33,758 nucleotides of DNA from an uncultured bacterium (GTDB lineage: Bacteria > Verrucomicrobiota > Kiritimatiellia > RFP12 > UBA1067), in assembly GCA_902761035.1 (NCBI GenBank), contig CACWIW010000145.1, positions 1 through 33,758 of the forward strand, given 5' to 3'. Of this stretch, positions 22,909 through 32,818 are shown piece by piece. Every line of letters starts with the position of its first letter. Position 1 is the first letter of the stretch. The position numbers and the translations under genes were made by a program. The notes under the pieces were generated by a model, which saw nothing but the letters and a program-made list of their open reading frames with translations, searched no databases and was not told where the DNA came from.

Positions 22909-25900
22909 CTATCGGACGAGGATGAACGTGCCTCTGGGCAGAACGTCGATGACGATATTGCCGTCTTCATTGACGCGGAGGGACTTCGCCCACGTCGCAG
23001 AATCGGCCGTGAGCGAGACGTTCGCGCCCGTGAACTTGCCGCCATTGGTCAGCTCATACGCGCCCTTCTTGGGCCACACCGACCCCATGACCTTGACGAC
23101 GACACTCGACTGTTCGCCGAACGTCACCGTCTTGTCCGTTGCGTCGAGTACCGGCGCACTGTTCTTGACCGTGTAGTTTAACCCGAGGATCGCGCCGTCC
23201 GCGAGCGTCAACCCGCCGCCGAGCGCAAACGCGCCCGACTGCGCCACCTGAAGCGTCGCGTTGGAGGATACGGAGATCGTGCCGGTCGTCATCGTCTTGC
23301 CGGGGATGACGGCGAGCGTTGCCGTGTTCGTCACCGCGACTGCGCCCGACAGGGCATAGCTTGAAGTTTCGGTGAAGTTGTCCACCACCGTTCCAGTGCC
23401 GATCACATTCACCGTACCCGTTCTCTCTATTTTGCCGCTCGTGCCATTACCAATCGTGATCGTGTAGGGATTGCCGTCCGTACCCGTCGTGTTGAACGTG
23501 ACGTCAGCGTTGTACGTGCTCATGCCCGTGGAAATGGTGAAGTCCGCATCGAGCGGCTGGATGTTGATGTAGGTGCCATTGACCTTGTACGTCCAGAAGT
23601 TTCTGCTTCCGCTCAATCCATGGTCGCCAATAATCCAATACGCAGTCCCTGCGGTATATCCACCGAGACGAAACGCCCAAGTGTCGGAATTGCCCGTCGA
23701 ATTGTTGACAACTCCCTGCGCCTGCACCGCGCCGCCTCCACAGCTTCTGCACTGGTAGAGGAGGCCCGTGAAGTCCTCCTTCGCAACGATGTCACCCGTC
23801 ACGACGAACTTGCCTCCGGCGGCGACCGTGTCAACCACGACTGTTGGATCGGCGCTTCCCGAAATTTCAAGGTCGCCGTCGAGCGTGACCGTCGAATCCG
23901 CGCCCACAGCGATCTTCGAAGTGTCGATGATGCCCGCGAACGCGACATTGCCCGTGAAGGTGACGATGCTCGAGCCCATCGTCGCCGTGCCGAACGTCTT
24001 GTTCGTGGATGCCCCCGTAACGGAGATCGTTGTCGCGGCGGGAATCGCGCTGAAGTCGATGTTGTCCCCGTTGGACGGCACAACGCCGTCCTCCCAGTTC
24101 ACAGCGGTATCGAAGTCGCCGTCCATGCCCGCGCCGCACCACACGCCGTGCCGCGGCTCGCCGTCGAACGTCGCCCAGATTTCAAAGTGGACCACCTGGT
24201 AGCCGGCGGCGGTGATGGTGTCCGCCGCGCCGTTCGACGCGCCCGACGTGAACGTGTAGTCGGCGCTGTTGCCATCGCCTCCCAGTGCCTGGGAGTAGAA
24301 GAACGTGCCGATGCCGACCTGGTCATTTGCACTTGTCTGCGACGTTCCCCATGCGTTCCACGCGAAGAGAACCTCGCCTTCATTCCAGTGCTCGCCCTCG
24401 TTGAAGATGCGGTGCGCCTGGAAGCTGCCGTATCCACCGCTGGATCCAAGCGTGTCGTTCCAGCCGTAGATACCCGCCGTGATGTCGCCGGGAACGTTCT
24501 CGTTGTCGTCGCTGCCGGAGTAGTTGAAGTACGTTCCCTCGATCGCGCCCTTCACGCCAAAGGCGTTCGCCGCGATGTTGTGGATCGAGCCATCGTTCGA
24601 GAACACGTGAAGGTCGTCCACGACGAGATCGACGTTCGCGCCCATCCACGGGAAGTCGATCTCGTCGAGCGTCTTGCCCGTCGCGTCGAAGTCAACCCAC
24701 ACCCAGCGGTGGCGGCTCGTCCCCTTCCGCACAAGCTCCATGAAGTAGCCGGCCTTCGTGACGGGCCTGTTGAGTGCCGTCACCGTGTTCGTCGCCGTGT
24801 AGGGCGCGCTCGTGAACGTGTTGTTCGTGCTGGCCGGATCGATCGTGAACACATGGACCATGCCGTTCGTGTAGGCACCGAGTCCAGCGCCCTCCGTCGT
24901 CGCCGCGATGCCCGCGACGCCAAGCGCGGTTTGCGGGGTGTCCGTGGCCTCGTCCTCGATGGGACCTGCGTAGGACGCGAACGGCAGCGCGTTCGTGATT
25001 CCCGCCGCGAAGCACTCGGCGATCGCGGAGTGTCCGATCCAGCTCGGATGCAGCAGGTCGTCGCTGAAGTTGCCGTGCGGACCCGACGTGAGCGGCACTT
25101 CGGCGAAGAGGTCGAGCATCACGTAGTTCGCTGGGAGCCTGTTCGCCGCGTAGTCCGCCGTGAGAAGCGCGTTGAACGCGACGACCTTCGCGTGGTTCTC
25201 GCTTGCCGCCCCGTTGCGGTCGAGAATCGTGGAGCAGATGATCTTCGTCGCCGGACGCTGCCGCGCGATGTCGAAGACGAGGTTCGTGTAGGCGGCATAC
25301 GTCTCCTCCGCCGTGTCGCCCGCGCCCAGGTCGTTCGTGCCGATGAGGAGCGTGAGCGCATCGACCTTGCCCGCGACGTCGAGATAGATGTGCAGGTTGT
25401 CGCGAACGCCCCCGCGCGTGCCGCCCGTCTTGATGCGGTCGCCGCTGATGCCGCTGTGCCAGATCCAGTCAGCGGACTGCACGATCTTCGCCCCGTCCGC
25501 GTCGCCGTACTTCCAGATGCCGAGCATCTTCGGCCTGTAGCCATTCGCCGCGAGACGCGCAGCGATGGACGTGCGGTACTGCGCGATGCCGCTGGCAGCT
25601 GCGCCGGCGATGGTCGGGGTCGTGCCCTGCGTGATGGAGTCGCCGATGCACGTCAGGCGAATCTCCTTCGCGTTGTTCGCGTAGTCGCCCACCGTCAGGA
25701 CGAGCTGCTTTCTGAAGGGGGTGCTGTCCGGCACATCCTCGCTCGTGATGGTGAAGGTGGCGCCAGGCGCAATGCTCGTGGCGTCGAGGAGCGTGTTGAG
25801 ATTCTCAGGAAGCCCCGTCACGTACGCATCCTTGTAGGCGAAGAGAATCACGCGGCCGAGCGTCATGTTCGCGTAGTTCGGCATGAGCTTGAACTTCACG

Positions 25901-28900
25901 CCTTCGCCGATGGAGAGAGCCCCCTCCGTCGTGCCCCACACGTAAATTGGTGTCTTGACCGGATCATACAGGACTGTCGCGTTGTCCGGGATGGAAAGCG
26001 TCTCAAGGTGCAGTCCACCCGCGCCGACGATGATGTTGTCCGTGGTCATGGTCGGCGAGGTCGTCACCATGTTGTCCGCCACGACGTAGTTGTGGAGCGG
26101 CGTGACGACGAGGTCGTAGCACGAACCCGTCGTGTTGTAGACGATTTCGTAGGACCTGTCTGGGTCCGTCGGCGGGATGAGCGAGAACTTCCCGTCGTTC
26201 TGGTCGGTCAGGCCCGTCAGCTGGAAGCGCGTGACCGCATAGACCTTGGAAACGTCCATTCCAGAGCAGTCGAAGCAGATTGAGCCGTTGGAGCCGAGCT
26301 GCACGGGCGCGCCCGCGAGATACACCGCGCCGTACTCGTTCGTGACGGGCGAGTTGATAATCGCCGCGCCGACAACGGTCACCGTGTGCGTTCCATCGGC
26401 GGCAAACTTCACCGGCGCCGTCCCGCCCACCGTGAGCGTCTCAAGGGCGACGTCCGCATTGACTTCGATCTCAGCCGCCGCGTTCACAGTCAGCGTCGCG
26501 GAAGGATTGTAGGTGACACCATCGACCGTCGCACCCTCCGGGATGGCGAACGTGCCGGACGCACCATCCTTCTCCCATGCGCCGGTCTGCGAGAACGTAC
26601 CGTCCGCCGCGACCGTGCGCGTGTAGAGGCCGCCCTGCGAAACGTATGGATACGTGTTGAACACCTCCTCGGCCTGCGCGTCGGTAATCGAGTAGTCGAA
26701 GAGCCTGACAACGTTGATAACGCCCGTCTCGGTCGTCGGGTCATTCGGAACGCCCTTGTAGATGCCGGCGTTCTTTATGGCTCCGCTGATGTCGGATCCG
26801 ATCTGGATGCCGTTACTTGACGTCGAACCCAGCGTGAAACCATCTCCTGCGTCGAACTGTCCGCGCTTCACGCCATCGACCCACACCTCGAACACCGATC
26901 CTTTCCTGTTGATCACGTAGGCATGGCGGGCCGTCGCCGCGTTCGGAACGGACGCCTTCACGCCGTTCGCCGCATCGACCACATTGCCCGTGTTCTTCGC
27001 GATCAGGACCTCGTCCTCGTTCTCCGTCGTCGTGATGAGCAGTCCCGTCAAGCCGCTGGCGGACGATCCGATATGAAGGAACTGCGTACTGCGCGAGGGC
27101 GACATCTTGCCAACCACCACGAGAGTGAAGTCGCCGAGCGCGAAAATATTCGGATTTACGTCAGATACCCACGGATGGTGCAGGATGTACATGCCCGTCG
27201 TCTCGTCGTTGTCCGTGTTGTTGTAAGTCGGCGGCTTGACGTCCTGTCCACTTCCCGCGTTCCACCCCGGGGCACGGTACGCATACGCGACCGTGTTGGT
27301 GTACGTCGCATCGAACGCCGTCGCCGCGCCCGCGATCTGCGGCGTTTCCGTCAGCGTCACCGTGCCATCGACGGGCGTCATGTCGATGAATGTTCCGTTT
27401 GGACGCGCCACGCGCACGTTCACACCCGCCACGCAATTCGTCACCGTCATCGAGCCTTTACCGAACTCCTCGCGCGTCTCGGCGAGAGTCACGTAGTACG
27501 CTGCGCCTTGCGGAAGCCCAGTCACAAGCGTATAACCGGTAAGAGAGCGCACCGACTGGTCGGCGGGCGAGACGACGAACTTCTGGAACGTCGCCGGATA
27601 GAGGATCGTGCCCGTCGTGGCGGCCGTCACGCCGGAGCCGAGATTCAGCGTCGCCTCGGTGAGAGCCGTTCCCGTGAGGTCGATCGTGCCCATGTTGTTG
27701 AACGCGCCAATCGTCATGGATGTGAGCGTGTTATCAACGATTACCAGCGTCGCGCCGGGAGCCGTCGCAAGCGTCAGCGCCGCCGCCGCGCCATATCCGT
27801 TCAGCGTGCCCGTACCAGAGGTTACGCCGACGGTGCCAGTCCCGCCGGCGATCTTCGGCGCGTTCGCGCCCGCGCCGAGCATCAGCGTGCCGTCCACGAC
27901 CATGCTGCCCTGCGCCGTCCATGTCTTGCCCGCAGCAACCGTCGCCGTCGCGCCAGAGGCGACCGTGATCGTGCCGTTTGCAGGGTTGAGCGAAGTGCCA
28001 TTGCCGATGATGACGCGCGTGTTCTTCCCGCTTGGGATGTTGATCGTTCCCGTGAACGCCGAGACGTCATTGAACACGTACCGCTGCGCGGTCGTGGTAT
28101 CGGACTTGAACGTGCCGTCGCCCTTCACTGCCGCGAACACCGTCTTGCCGTTCGTCGAGAAGCCGTTGCTCACCGTGAACGCCGCAGTCGCGCCGTCATC
28201 GACGAGCTCGAGCGTTCCCAGGCACGTCATTTCGGAGTCGCCGTTGTTGAAGTAGCCCGTCACGCCCGTCAGGCGGAGCGTCGAGTTCGCGCTCGCGAGG
28301 TTCTGCGCGAGGAGGCCGTTCATCGTGCCGTTCTTGAGCCACAGCACGCCGCTCCACAGGCTGTCCGTGAGCGTCAGACCCGAAGGCGCCGCGCCATACA
28401 CGAGCGTGCCGTCGCCCTTGACCGTCCCAGCAAGCTGGGACGCACTGGAGACGACGGTTTGCCCTAAGCCGGTCGCGGTGATGTACTGCGCCGCGATGGT
28501 GTTGCCGGAGAGCGTCAGCGTCTTGCCGTCCGCCACGTTGAACGTGATGCCATAGACATCCACGGGAATGTCGATGTTGAGCGTCGTGTCCTCGTTCACG
28601 TTCACCACGATCCTGTCGTTCGCCGTGAGAAGCGCGGGCAGCGTCTTGTCCCACGAAAGCGCGGAGAACGTCTTCGCGCCGCCGTCGCCGATAGTCGCCG
28701 TGTATGTGGTCGGCACGTATTCGACAATCTGGATGGCCGCGATACAGCCGCGACACGTCGGGCTGCTGGACTTGTCGCGATGGCCGGTGATGGTCACGGA
28801 GGAGCCGGACATGACATCAGAGACGAGATAGTTGACCCCCTCGCGAAGACCGAACGCATAGTTGCCGGCGCCGGTCGCGCCCCAAGTTGCATTGCCCTTG

Positions 28901-31005
28901 ACCGTGGCATCCGTAACGCCCGTGTAATCCGTCCCGTTGATCGTCACGTGACCGAACTTGAGGTTGGCGTTGTCTGTCGCATGGTACGTCACGATACGGT
29001 AGAACTCGTAGGGAATGTCCGTCACGTCCACAACCACGGTCAGTCCGCTATCGTCGAGATACCCATGCCGGACATCCTTCGCGCCGTTGAGATTGCTACA
29101 CCCGTACGGCCCGGAGGTCTTTGTTATTTTCACGGTCGCGCCGCCAAAAGTGGCGGTGCCGTTGTTTGCCGCCGCCATGTTGTTCCATGACGAATACGGT
29201 ACGGCGTAGTCGCCTGCGCCGTAGCGCACCTGCGACGACGTGTCGAGATTCGTACCGTTGCGCGTGAAGTTCACGCTAATTGCGTTTGCCGGTTCGACAA
29301 GCCTGAAGTCATACGGAATGTACCTGCTCTTTCCAGGATTGTTCGTAAGTGGATCGTTGCCGAACTGGGCCGGATTCCCGTAGTTCGTATAATTCCCTTC
29401 AACAAGCTTTGCATATACTCCATTCGCATCAGCGGTGAACTCGACCTTGGCAGCTTTCGTGTAGTGGTAGCTTGAGGATTCGTCCACGGCCTGCAGCTGG
29501 TACGTCACCTTCGCGAGAGTGTCGCCGTCCATAGTCTCCTGCCTGTCGAAGAACGTTACCTCCGCTCCGTCGGCGTCGAAGTTGTCGCCCTGCATCCGTG
29601 CGCGAAGCGTGTGCGTGGCGAGGTCGGCGAGCGTCGCGCCCGGGAAGACGAGCGTGGGCGTGGACTGGTTGATAACGCCGCCGTCGTAGGGGATGTTGAC
29701 TAGAAGCGACTTCTTGTCGGTCGACAGGCTGAACGTCGCCGCGCCGGCAGAACCCGGCGCGAGGGCGACCTTGAGCAGGTCGGTGTCCGAAAAGATGCCA
29801 TCGCCTGTTATGGTGATGAGCGTGTGCGTACCGCTCGCGGGAATCGCCTTCAGCGTATTCACTCCACGCCCAAGAAGTCCGTCCTTCTGCGCAAGAGACG
29901 CAACCTTGATGGTCGTACCCGCCTCGATCGTCGTCCCGCCCGTGTAGCCGATGGTGCCACCGAGCGTGAGCGTTCCGCCGCCGCAGAACTTCATCCCGCC
30001 ACCAGTGGAGGATGTGTCCTCGGAGAAGGTCGCCGGAATTACTGAAGTGGTTGTTCCGTTGACGTCTATCGTGCCGCCGTTGGCCTTTACTTTGACTGTG
30101 ATGCCCGAATCGATGACAGAGCTGTAGTTCGTCTTAACCCGAAGCGTTCCGCCGTTGAAGTTGACGGTCGTCGCGCCCGTGCCGCCCTGCTTGTTGATGC
30201 GGTAGGTGACAAGCGTTCCGCCGTTGAGATTGATCGTCTTCGCATAGCTGGAATTCTCGAATCTCGTCCACGGACCCACCGTCAGCGTACCGCCGTTCAT
30301 TGTCAACGTTGCGTCGCCGTTCGTACCCATCTTGACGTCTTTGTCGATATTCACGGTGCCCGAATCAACCGTAAGCGAGCCTCGATTCAGATAGAATGCC
30401 AGGGGGCTGTTGATCGTCGCACCGGCGACCGTCATGTGTCCGCTATACGAACCGTTGCCTAAAAACCAGTAGCTGTAGTTCGCACTTGTCGCATACGTTC
30501 CCGTCTCGAAGCGCACGTAGGCGTCTCCCTTCCCGGCTTTGCTATTATAGTCATAGCCGCCGGTACCTGAAGAAAAATACGTCCCGATGTAGAAGCCTTC
30601 CAGATAATTATCTCCAGAAGTCGTTGAATCGCCGCTCGTGAGACCGTAGGAAGCGTTTGACGCCCGCAGGATGATTGGCGCAGAGGCCGAGCCGCAGTTG
30701 TTGAAGAACGTTCGCCAGTTGTTGGTATGCGCGGCGTTGAACGTGACGAGGTAGGCTCTACTACCGCTCGTGAAGTTGCTATTGAACTTGTCTTTTCTGA
30801 AGAAGGCGCCGTCGTTGTCCGGCACCTTGTTGCCGGTGGTCCAGTTCGCGACCGTTCCCCAGTCGGAGCTCGTCCCGCCCGCCCAGTAGCAGTCCGCCGC
30901 CATCGACGGCACTGCCGCCGCCATGCAGAACGCTGCAATCGTCATTGATACAACGCGCCGTCCGCGCGTTGCCGTCGTGAGTTTCATCAGTTTTTGCGTG
31001 TTCAT
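22909..31005 (-). CDS. Giant secreted beta-repeat protein with embedded LamG-like and SGNH hydrolase domains
   Basis: Extracellular or surface protein of 2698 residues. A signal peptide ends near SMAA-D. Long beta-strand-repeat regions (autotransporter-associated type, e.g. GGTLTLGGTIGYTGGT near 345-360) fill most of the first 1250 residues. A LamG-like module lies near 1263-1455. An SGNH/GDSL hydrolase follows, with GDSIT near 1788, SGISG near 1851, GTND near 1890 and DLLHP near 1983. These are the catalytic Ser, oxyanion Gly and Asn, and Asp/His, suggesting an esterase such as a polysaccharide deacetylase. Another beta domain (about 2010-2260) and more repeats end in the tail TFILVR. Start ATG 31005 has AAAGGG 9 bases upstream and a good promoter. 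No classical autotransporter barrel is visible at the C-terminus. Confidence 0.87.
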   Translation of the reverse strand: MNTQKLMKLTTATRGRRVVSMTIAAFCMAAAVPSMAADCYWAGGTSSDWGTVANWTTGNKVPDNDGAFFRKDKFNSNFTSGSRAYLVTFNAAHTNNWRTFFNNCGSASAPIILRASNASYGLTSGDSTTSGDNYLEGFYIGTYFSSGTGGYDYNSKAGKGDAYVRFETGTYATSANYSYWFLGNGSYSGHMTVAGATINSPLAFYLNRGSLTVDSGTVNIDKDVKMGTNGDATLTMNGGTLTVGPWTRFENSSYAKTINLNGGTLVTYRINKQGGTGATTVNFNGGTLRVKTNYSSVIDSGITVKVKANGGTIDVNGTTTSVIPATFSEDTSSTGGGMKFCGGGTLTLGGTIGYTGGTTIEAGTTIKVASLAQKDGLLGRGVNTLKAIPASGTHTLITITGDGIFSDTDLLKVALAPGSAGAATFSLSTDKKSLLVNIPYDGGVINQSTPTLVFPGATLADLATHTLRARMQGDNFDADGAEVTFFDRQETMDGDTLAKVTYQLQAVDESSSYHYTKAAKVEFTADANGVYAKLVEGNYTNYGNPAQFGNDPLTNNPGKSRYIPYDFRLVEPANAISVNFTRNGTNLDTSSQVRYGAGDYAVPYSSWNNMAAANNGTATFGGATVKITKTSGPYGCSNLNGAKDVRHGYLDDSGLTVVVDVTDIPYEFYRIVTYHATDNANLKFGHVTINGTDYTGVTDATVKGNATWGATGAGNYAFGLREGVNYLVSDVMSGSSVTITGHRDKSSSPTCRGCIAAIQIVEYVPTTYTATIGDGGAKTFSALSWDKTLPALLTANDRIVVNVNEDTTLNIDIPVDVYGITFNVADGKTLTLSGNTIAAQYITATGLGQTVVSSASQLAGTVKGDGTLVYGAAPSGLTLTDSLWSGVLWLKNGTMNGLLAQNLASANSTLRLTGVTGYFNNGDSEMTCLGTLELVDDGATAAFTVSNGFSTNGKTVFAAVKGDGTFKSDTTTAQRYVFNDVSAFTGTINIPSGKNTRVIIGNGTSLNPANGTITVASGATATVAAGKTWTAQGSMVVDGTLMLGAGANAPKIAGGTGTVGVTSGTGTLNGYGAAAALTLATAPGATLVIVDNTLTSMTIGAFNNMGTIDLTGTALTEATLNLGSGVTAATTGTILYPATFQKFVVSPADQSVRSLTGYTLVTGLPQGAAYYVTLAETREEFGKGSMTVTNCVAGVNVRVARPNGTFIDMTPVDGTVTLTETPQIAGAATAFDATYTNTVAYAYRAPGWNAGSGQDVKPPTYNNTDNDETTGMYILHHPWVSDVNPNIFALGDFTLVVVGKMSPSRSTQFLHIGSSASGLTGLLITTTENEDEVLIAKNTGNVVDAANGVKASVPNAATARHAYVINRKGSVFEVWVDGVKRGQFDAGDGFTLGSTSSNGIQIGSDISGAIKNAGIYKGVPNDPTTETGVINVVRLFDYSITDAQAEEVFNTYPYVSQGGLYTRTVAADGTFSQTGAWEKDGASGTFAIPEGATVDGVTYNPSATLTVNAAAEIEVNADVALETLTVGGTAPVKFAADGTHTVTVVGAAIINSPVTNEYGAVYLAGAPVQLGSNGSICFDCSGMDVSKVYAVTRFQLTGLTDQNDGKFSLIPPTDPDRSYEIVYNTTGSCYDLVVTPLHNYVVADNMVTTSPTMTTDNIIVGAGGLHLETLSIPDNATVLYDPVKTPIYVWGTTEGALSIGEGVKFKLMPNYANMTLGRVILFAYKDAYVTGLPENLNTLLDATSIAPGATFTITSEDVPDSTPFRKQLVLTVGDYANNAKEIRLTCIGDSITQGTTPTIAGAAASGIAQYRTSIAARLAANGYRPKMLGIWKYGDADGAKIVQSADWIWHSGISGDRIKTGGTRGGVRDNLHIYLDVAGKVDALTLLIGTNDLGAGDTAEETYAAYTNLVFDIARQRPATKIICSTILDRNGAASENHAKVVAFNALLTADYAANRLPANYVMLDLFAEVPLTSGPHGNFSDDLLHPSWIGHSAIAECFAAGITNALPFASYAGPIEDEATDTPQTALGVAGIAATTEGAGLGAYTNGMVHVFTIDPASTNNTFTSAPYTATNTVTALNRPVTKAGYFMELVRKGTSRHRWVWVDFDATGKTLDEIDFPWMGANVDLVVDDLHVFSNDGSIHNIAANAFGVKGAIEGTYFNYSGSDDNENVPGDITAGIYGWNDTLGSSGGYGSFQAHRIFNEGEHWNEGEVLFAWNAWGTSQTSANDQVGIGTFFYSQALGGDGNSADYTFTSGASNGAADTITAAGYQVVHFEIWATFDGEPRHGVWCGAGMDGDFDTAVNWEDGVVPSNGDNIDFSAIPAATTISVTGASTNKTFGTATMGSSIVTFTGNVAFAGIIDTSKIAVGADSTVTLDGDLEISGSADPTVVVDTVAAGGKFVVTGDIVAKEDFTGLLYQCRSCGGGAVQAQGVVNNSTGNSDTWAFRLGGYTAGTAYWIIGDHGLSGSRNFWTYKVNGTYINIQPLDADFTISTGMSTYNADVTFNTTGTDGNPYTITIGNGTSGKIERTGTVNVIGTGTVVDNFTETSSYALSGAVAVTNTATLAVIPGKTMTTGTISVSSNATLQVAQSGAFALGGGLTLADGAILGLNYTVKNSAPVLDATDKTVTFGEQSSVVVKVMGSVWPKKGAYELTNGGKFTGANVSLTADSATWAKSLRVNEDGNIVIDVLPRGTFILVR

Positions 31006-31045
31006 TTGCAGAATCCCTTTTGAGCCTTAAAAAGATATAATCAAT

Positions 31046-31074
31046 ATTCTACCCGCCCCCTGCCGTATTGTCAA
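31046..31074 (-). promoter_or_regulatory. Sigma70-type promoter of the giant SGNH protein gene
   Basis: Minus-strand TTGACA (31069-31074), a 17-base spacer and TAGAAT (31046-31051). The expected start near 31039 gives a leader of about 34 bases with a Shine-Dalgarno. This is a consensus -35/-10 promoter, unlike the extended -10 boxes of the AAA-ATPase/nuclease genes. Confidence 0.7.
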
Positions 31075-31145
31075 TTATGGAGTTTTAGATTTTTTGAAGA
31101 CCGAACCAAGCTCGACGCGTGCCCATTGCCGAAACGCACATGAAA

Positions 31146-31154
31146 TGCTATACT
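31146..31154 (+). promoter_or_regulatory. Extended -10 promoter of copy D, leaderless arrangement
   Basis: TGC-TATACT ends 7 bases before ATG 31162, with no Shine-Dalgarno. It shares the 156-base divergent spacer with the promoter at 31046-31074. Confidence 0.65.
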
Positions 31155-31161
31155 CTGCGGC

Positions 31162-32781
31162 ATGGAAAAAGCGGCCACAGACACTTATACCTTCGAAAAG
31201 CTCCGCGGCGGAGGTTTTACGTATGTCGATAAGACGGCGATCCTGAAGCAACTTGCCGACGGATCACGCGGCTCGCAGTTCTTCATCGCGCGCCCGCGCC
31301 GGTTTGGGAAGTCGCTCGCCGTCTCCACTCTCAAGTGCCTCTTCGAGGGGAAGCGCGATCTCTTCGAAGGCCTGGCCATCGAGCCGGCATGGGACTGGTC
31401 GAGGAAGTGGCCCGTCATCCACCTCGACATGGGTAGCGCCCAGACGAAGACCGTGCCGGAACTCAAGAGGTTCTGGCGCGACATGATCAAGGACGAGGCC
31501 AAACGCAACGGCGTTGAGTTCAGGGACGACGAAAACCCGGCAATTGCACTCAAGAACCTCATCAACGACCTCTACGACCGGGCGTTGGAGGTACAGCGCA
31601 AGATTGCGGCGGAGCATGGTTCCGATACGGAAAAATCGAAGGACGAAGGACAGGTGGTCGTCCTCATCGACGAATACGACAAGCCGCTTCTCGGGCACCT
31701 GATGACGCCGCAGGTGACGGAATTCAAGGATGCGCTCAAGGCGTTCTACTCCGTGCTGAAGACGCTGGAGGGCAAGCAGCGGTTCCTCTTCATCACGGGC
31801 GTGAGCAAGTTCTCGAAGGTGTCGATATTCTCCGACCTCAACAACCTCAAGGACTACACGCTCAACGCAGCCGTTGCGACGCTCTTCGGCTATACGCACA
31901 GGGAAGTGCGCGAGAACTTCCCCCTGTCCCTTGCAGCCCTCGGCGAGAAGCTGGGGAAAGATGCCGACGGTGCGTTCGCCGACATCGTGAAGTGGTACGA
32001 CGGCTACAAATTCCATCAGCACGCCGAGACGGTGGTGAACCCCGTCTCCCTCGGCATGACGTTCGATTCAATGGAACTCGCCAACTGGTGGTCGAAGACT
32101 GCGATACCGACATTCCTGATTGATTTCTTCCGCCAGAAGCCTCTAGACGTATCAAGTCTCACGATAGATGAAAACGACCTCGACGCATACGAGCCAGAGA
32201 GAATCAAACCTGTCACGCTTCTCTTCCAGACAGGCTACCTTACGATCAAGGGATTTGAACAGATAGAGGCGATGCGCCGCTATACGCTTGGCTTCCCTAA
32301 CTTGGAAGTGGAAAACTCCTTTCTAAAGGATCTTTCGGCGGCCTATGTCGGACAGGATACGTCCTACACGGTCAATGTTGCGGCAAGAGTCGTAAATGCT
32401 CTTCGCGCCCGCGACCCCGAAGGCTTCGTCGAGGCGTTCCGGCAGTTCTTCGCGGCGATTCCCTACGACCTCACCGACCGGCAGAACGAGCAGTCGTGGC
32501 AGGCGATCATGTACGTGGTGCTACGCGTGGTCGGCATCAACGTGGGCGGCGAGGTGCGCACGCACAAAGGCCGCATCGACCTCACCGTGGAAACGGCAAC
32601 GGACGCCTACATCATCGAGGTGAAGCGTGACTCCACGGCGAAGAAGGCAATAGAACAGATACAGGACAAATCCTACACCGACCGCTTCCGCCCATCTGGC
32701 AAGCCCATCACCCTCATCGGCATCGCCTTCTCCACGAAGAAACGCACCATTTCCGGCGTGAAGATCGTTCGCGGTGCATAA
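31162..32781 (+). CDS. AAA-ATPase-like / PD-(D/E)XK (DUF1703-type) protein, divergent copy D
   Basis: Complete 539-residue member of the same family as copies A-C but clearly diverged. It has RPRRFGKS at 44-51, VVVLIDEYDKPLL near 166-178 and FITGVSKFSKVSIFSDL. The C-terminal nuclease domain carries GRID (Asp near 470) and EVK (Glu/Lys near 484-486), followed by a helix with a conserved Gln (AIEQIQDK). All three nuclease residues are kept, so the domain could be active. Start ATG 31162 is the first in frame and lies 7 bases from an extended -10. Divergent from the giant SGNH gene; followed by a strong terminator, so it is a single-gene transcript. Cellular function unknown. Confidence 0.87.
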   Translation: MEKAATDTYTFEKLRGGGFTYVDKTAILKQLADGSRGSQFFIARPRRFGKSLAVSTLKCLFEGKRDLFEGLAIEPAWDWSRKWPVIHLDMGSAQTKTVPELKRFWRDMIKDEAKRNGVEFRDDENPAIALKNLINDLYDRALEVQRKIAAEHGSDTEKSKDEGQVVVLIDEYDKPLLGHLMTPQVTEFKDALKAFYSVLKTLEGKQRFLFITGVSKFSKVSIFSDLNNLKDYTLNAAVATLFGYTHREVRENFPLSLAALGEKLGKDADGAFADIVKWYDGYKFHQHAETVVNPVSLGMTFDSMELANWWSKTAIPTFLIDFFRQKPLDVSSLTIDENDLDAYEPERIKPVTLLFQTGYLTIKGFEQIEAMRRYTLGFPNLEVENSFLKDLSAAYVGQDTSYTVNVAARVVNALRARDPEGFVEAFRQFFAAIPYDLTDRQNEQSWQAIMYVVLRVVGINVGGEVRTHKGRIDLTVETATDAYIIEVKRDSTAKKAIEQIQDKSYTDRFRPSGKPITLIGIAFSTKKRTISGVKIVRGA

Positions 32782-32818
32782 ATCAACCGCTTGTCCGTTG
32801 CCTACTTGACGAGTTAAG

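Noticed and set aside
32795..32804. Ten-base match (CCGTTGCCTA) with the stop-codon region of the giant SGNH gene (22902-22911)
   Set aside because: The match is short, with only a partly similar flank (GACGAG). It could mark a lost gene end but is too weak to call.
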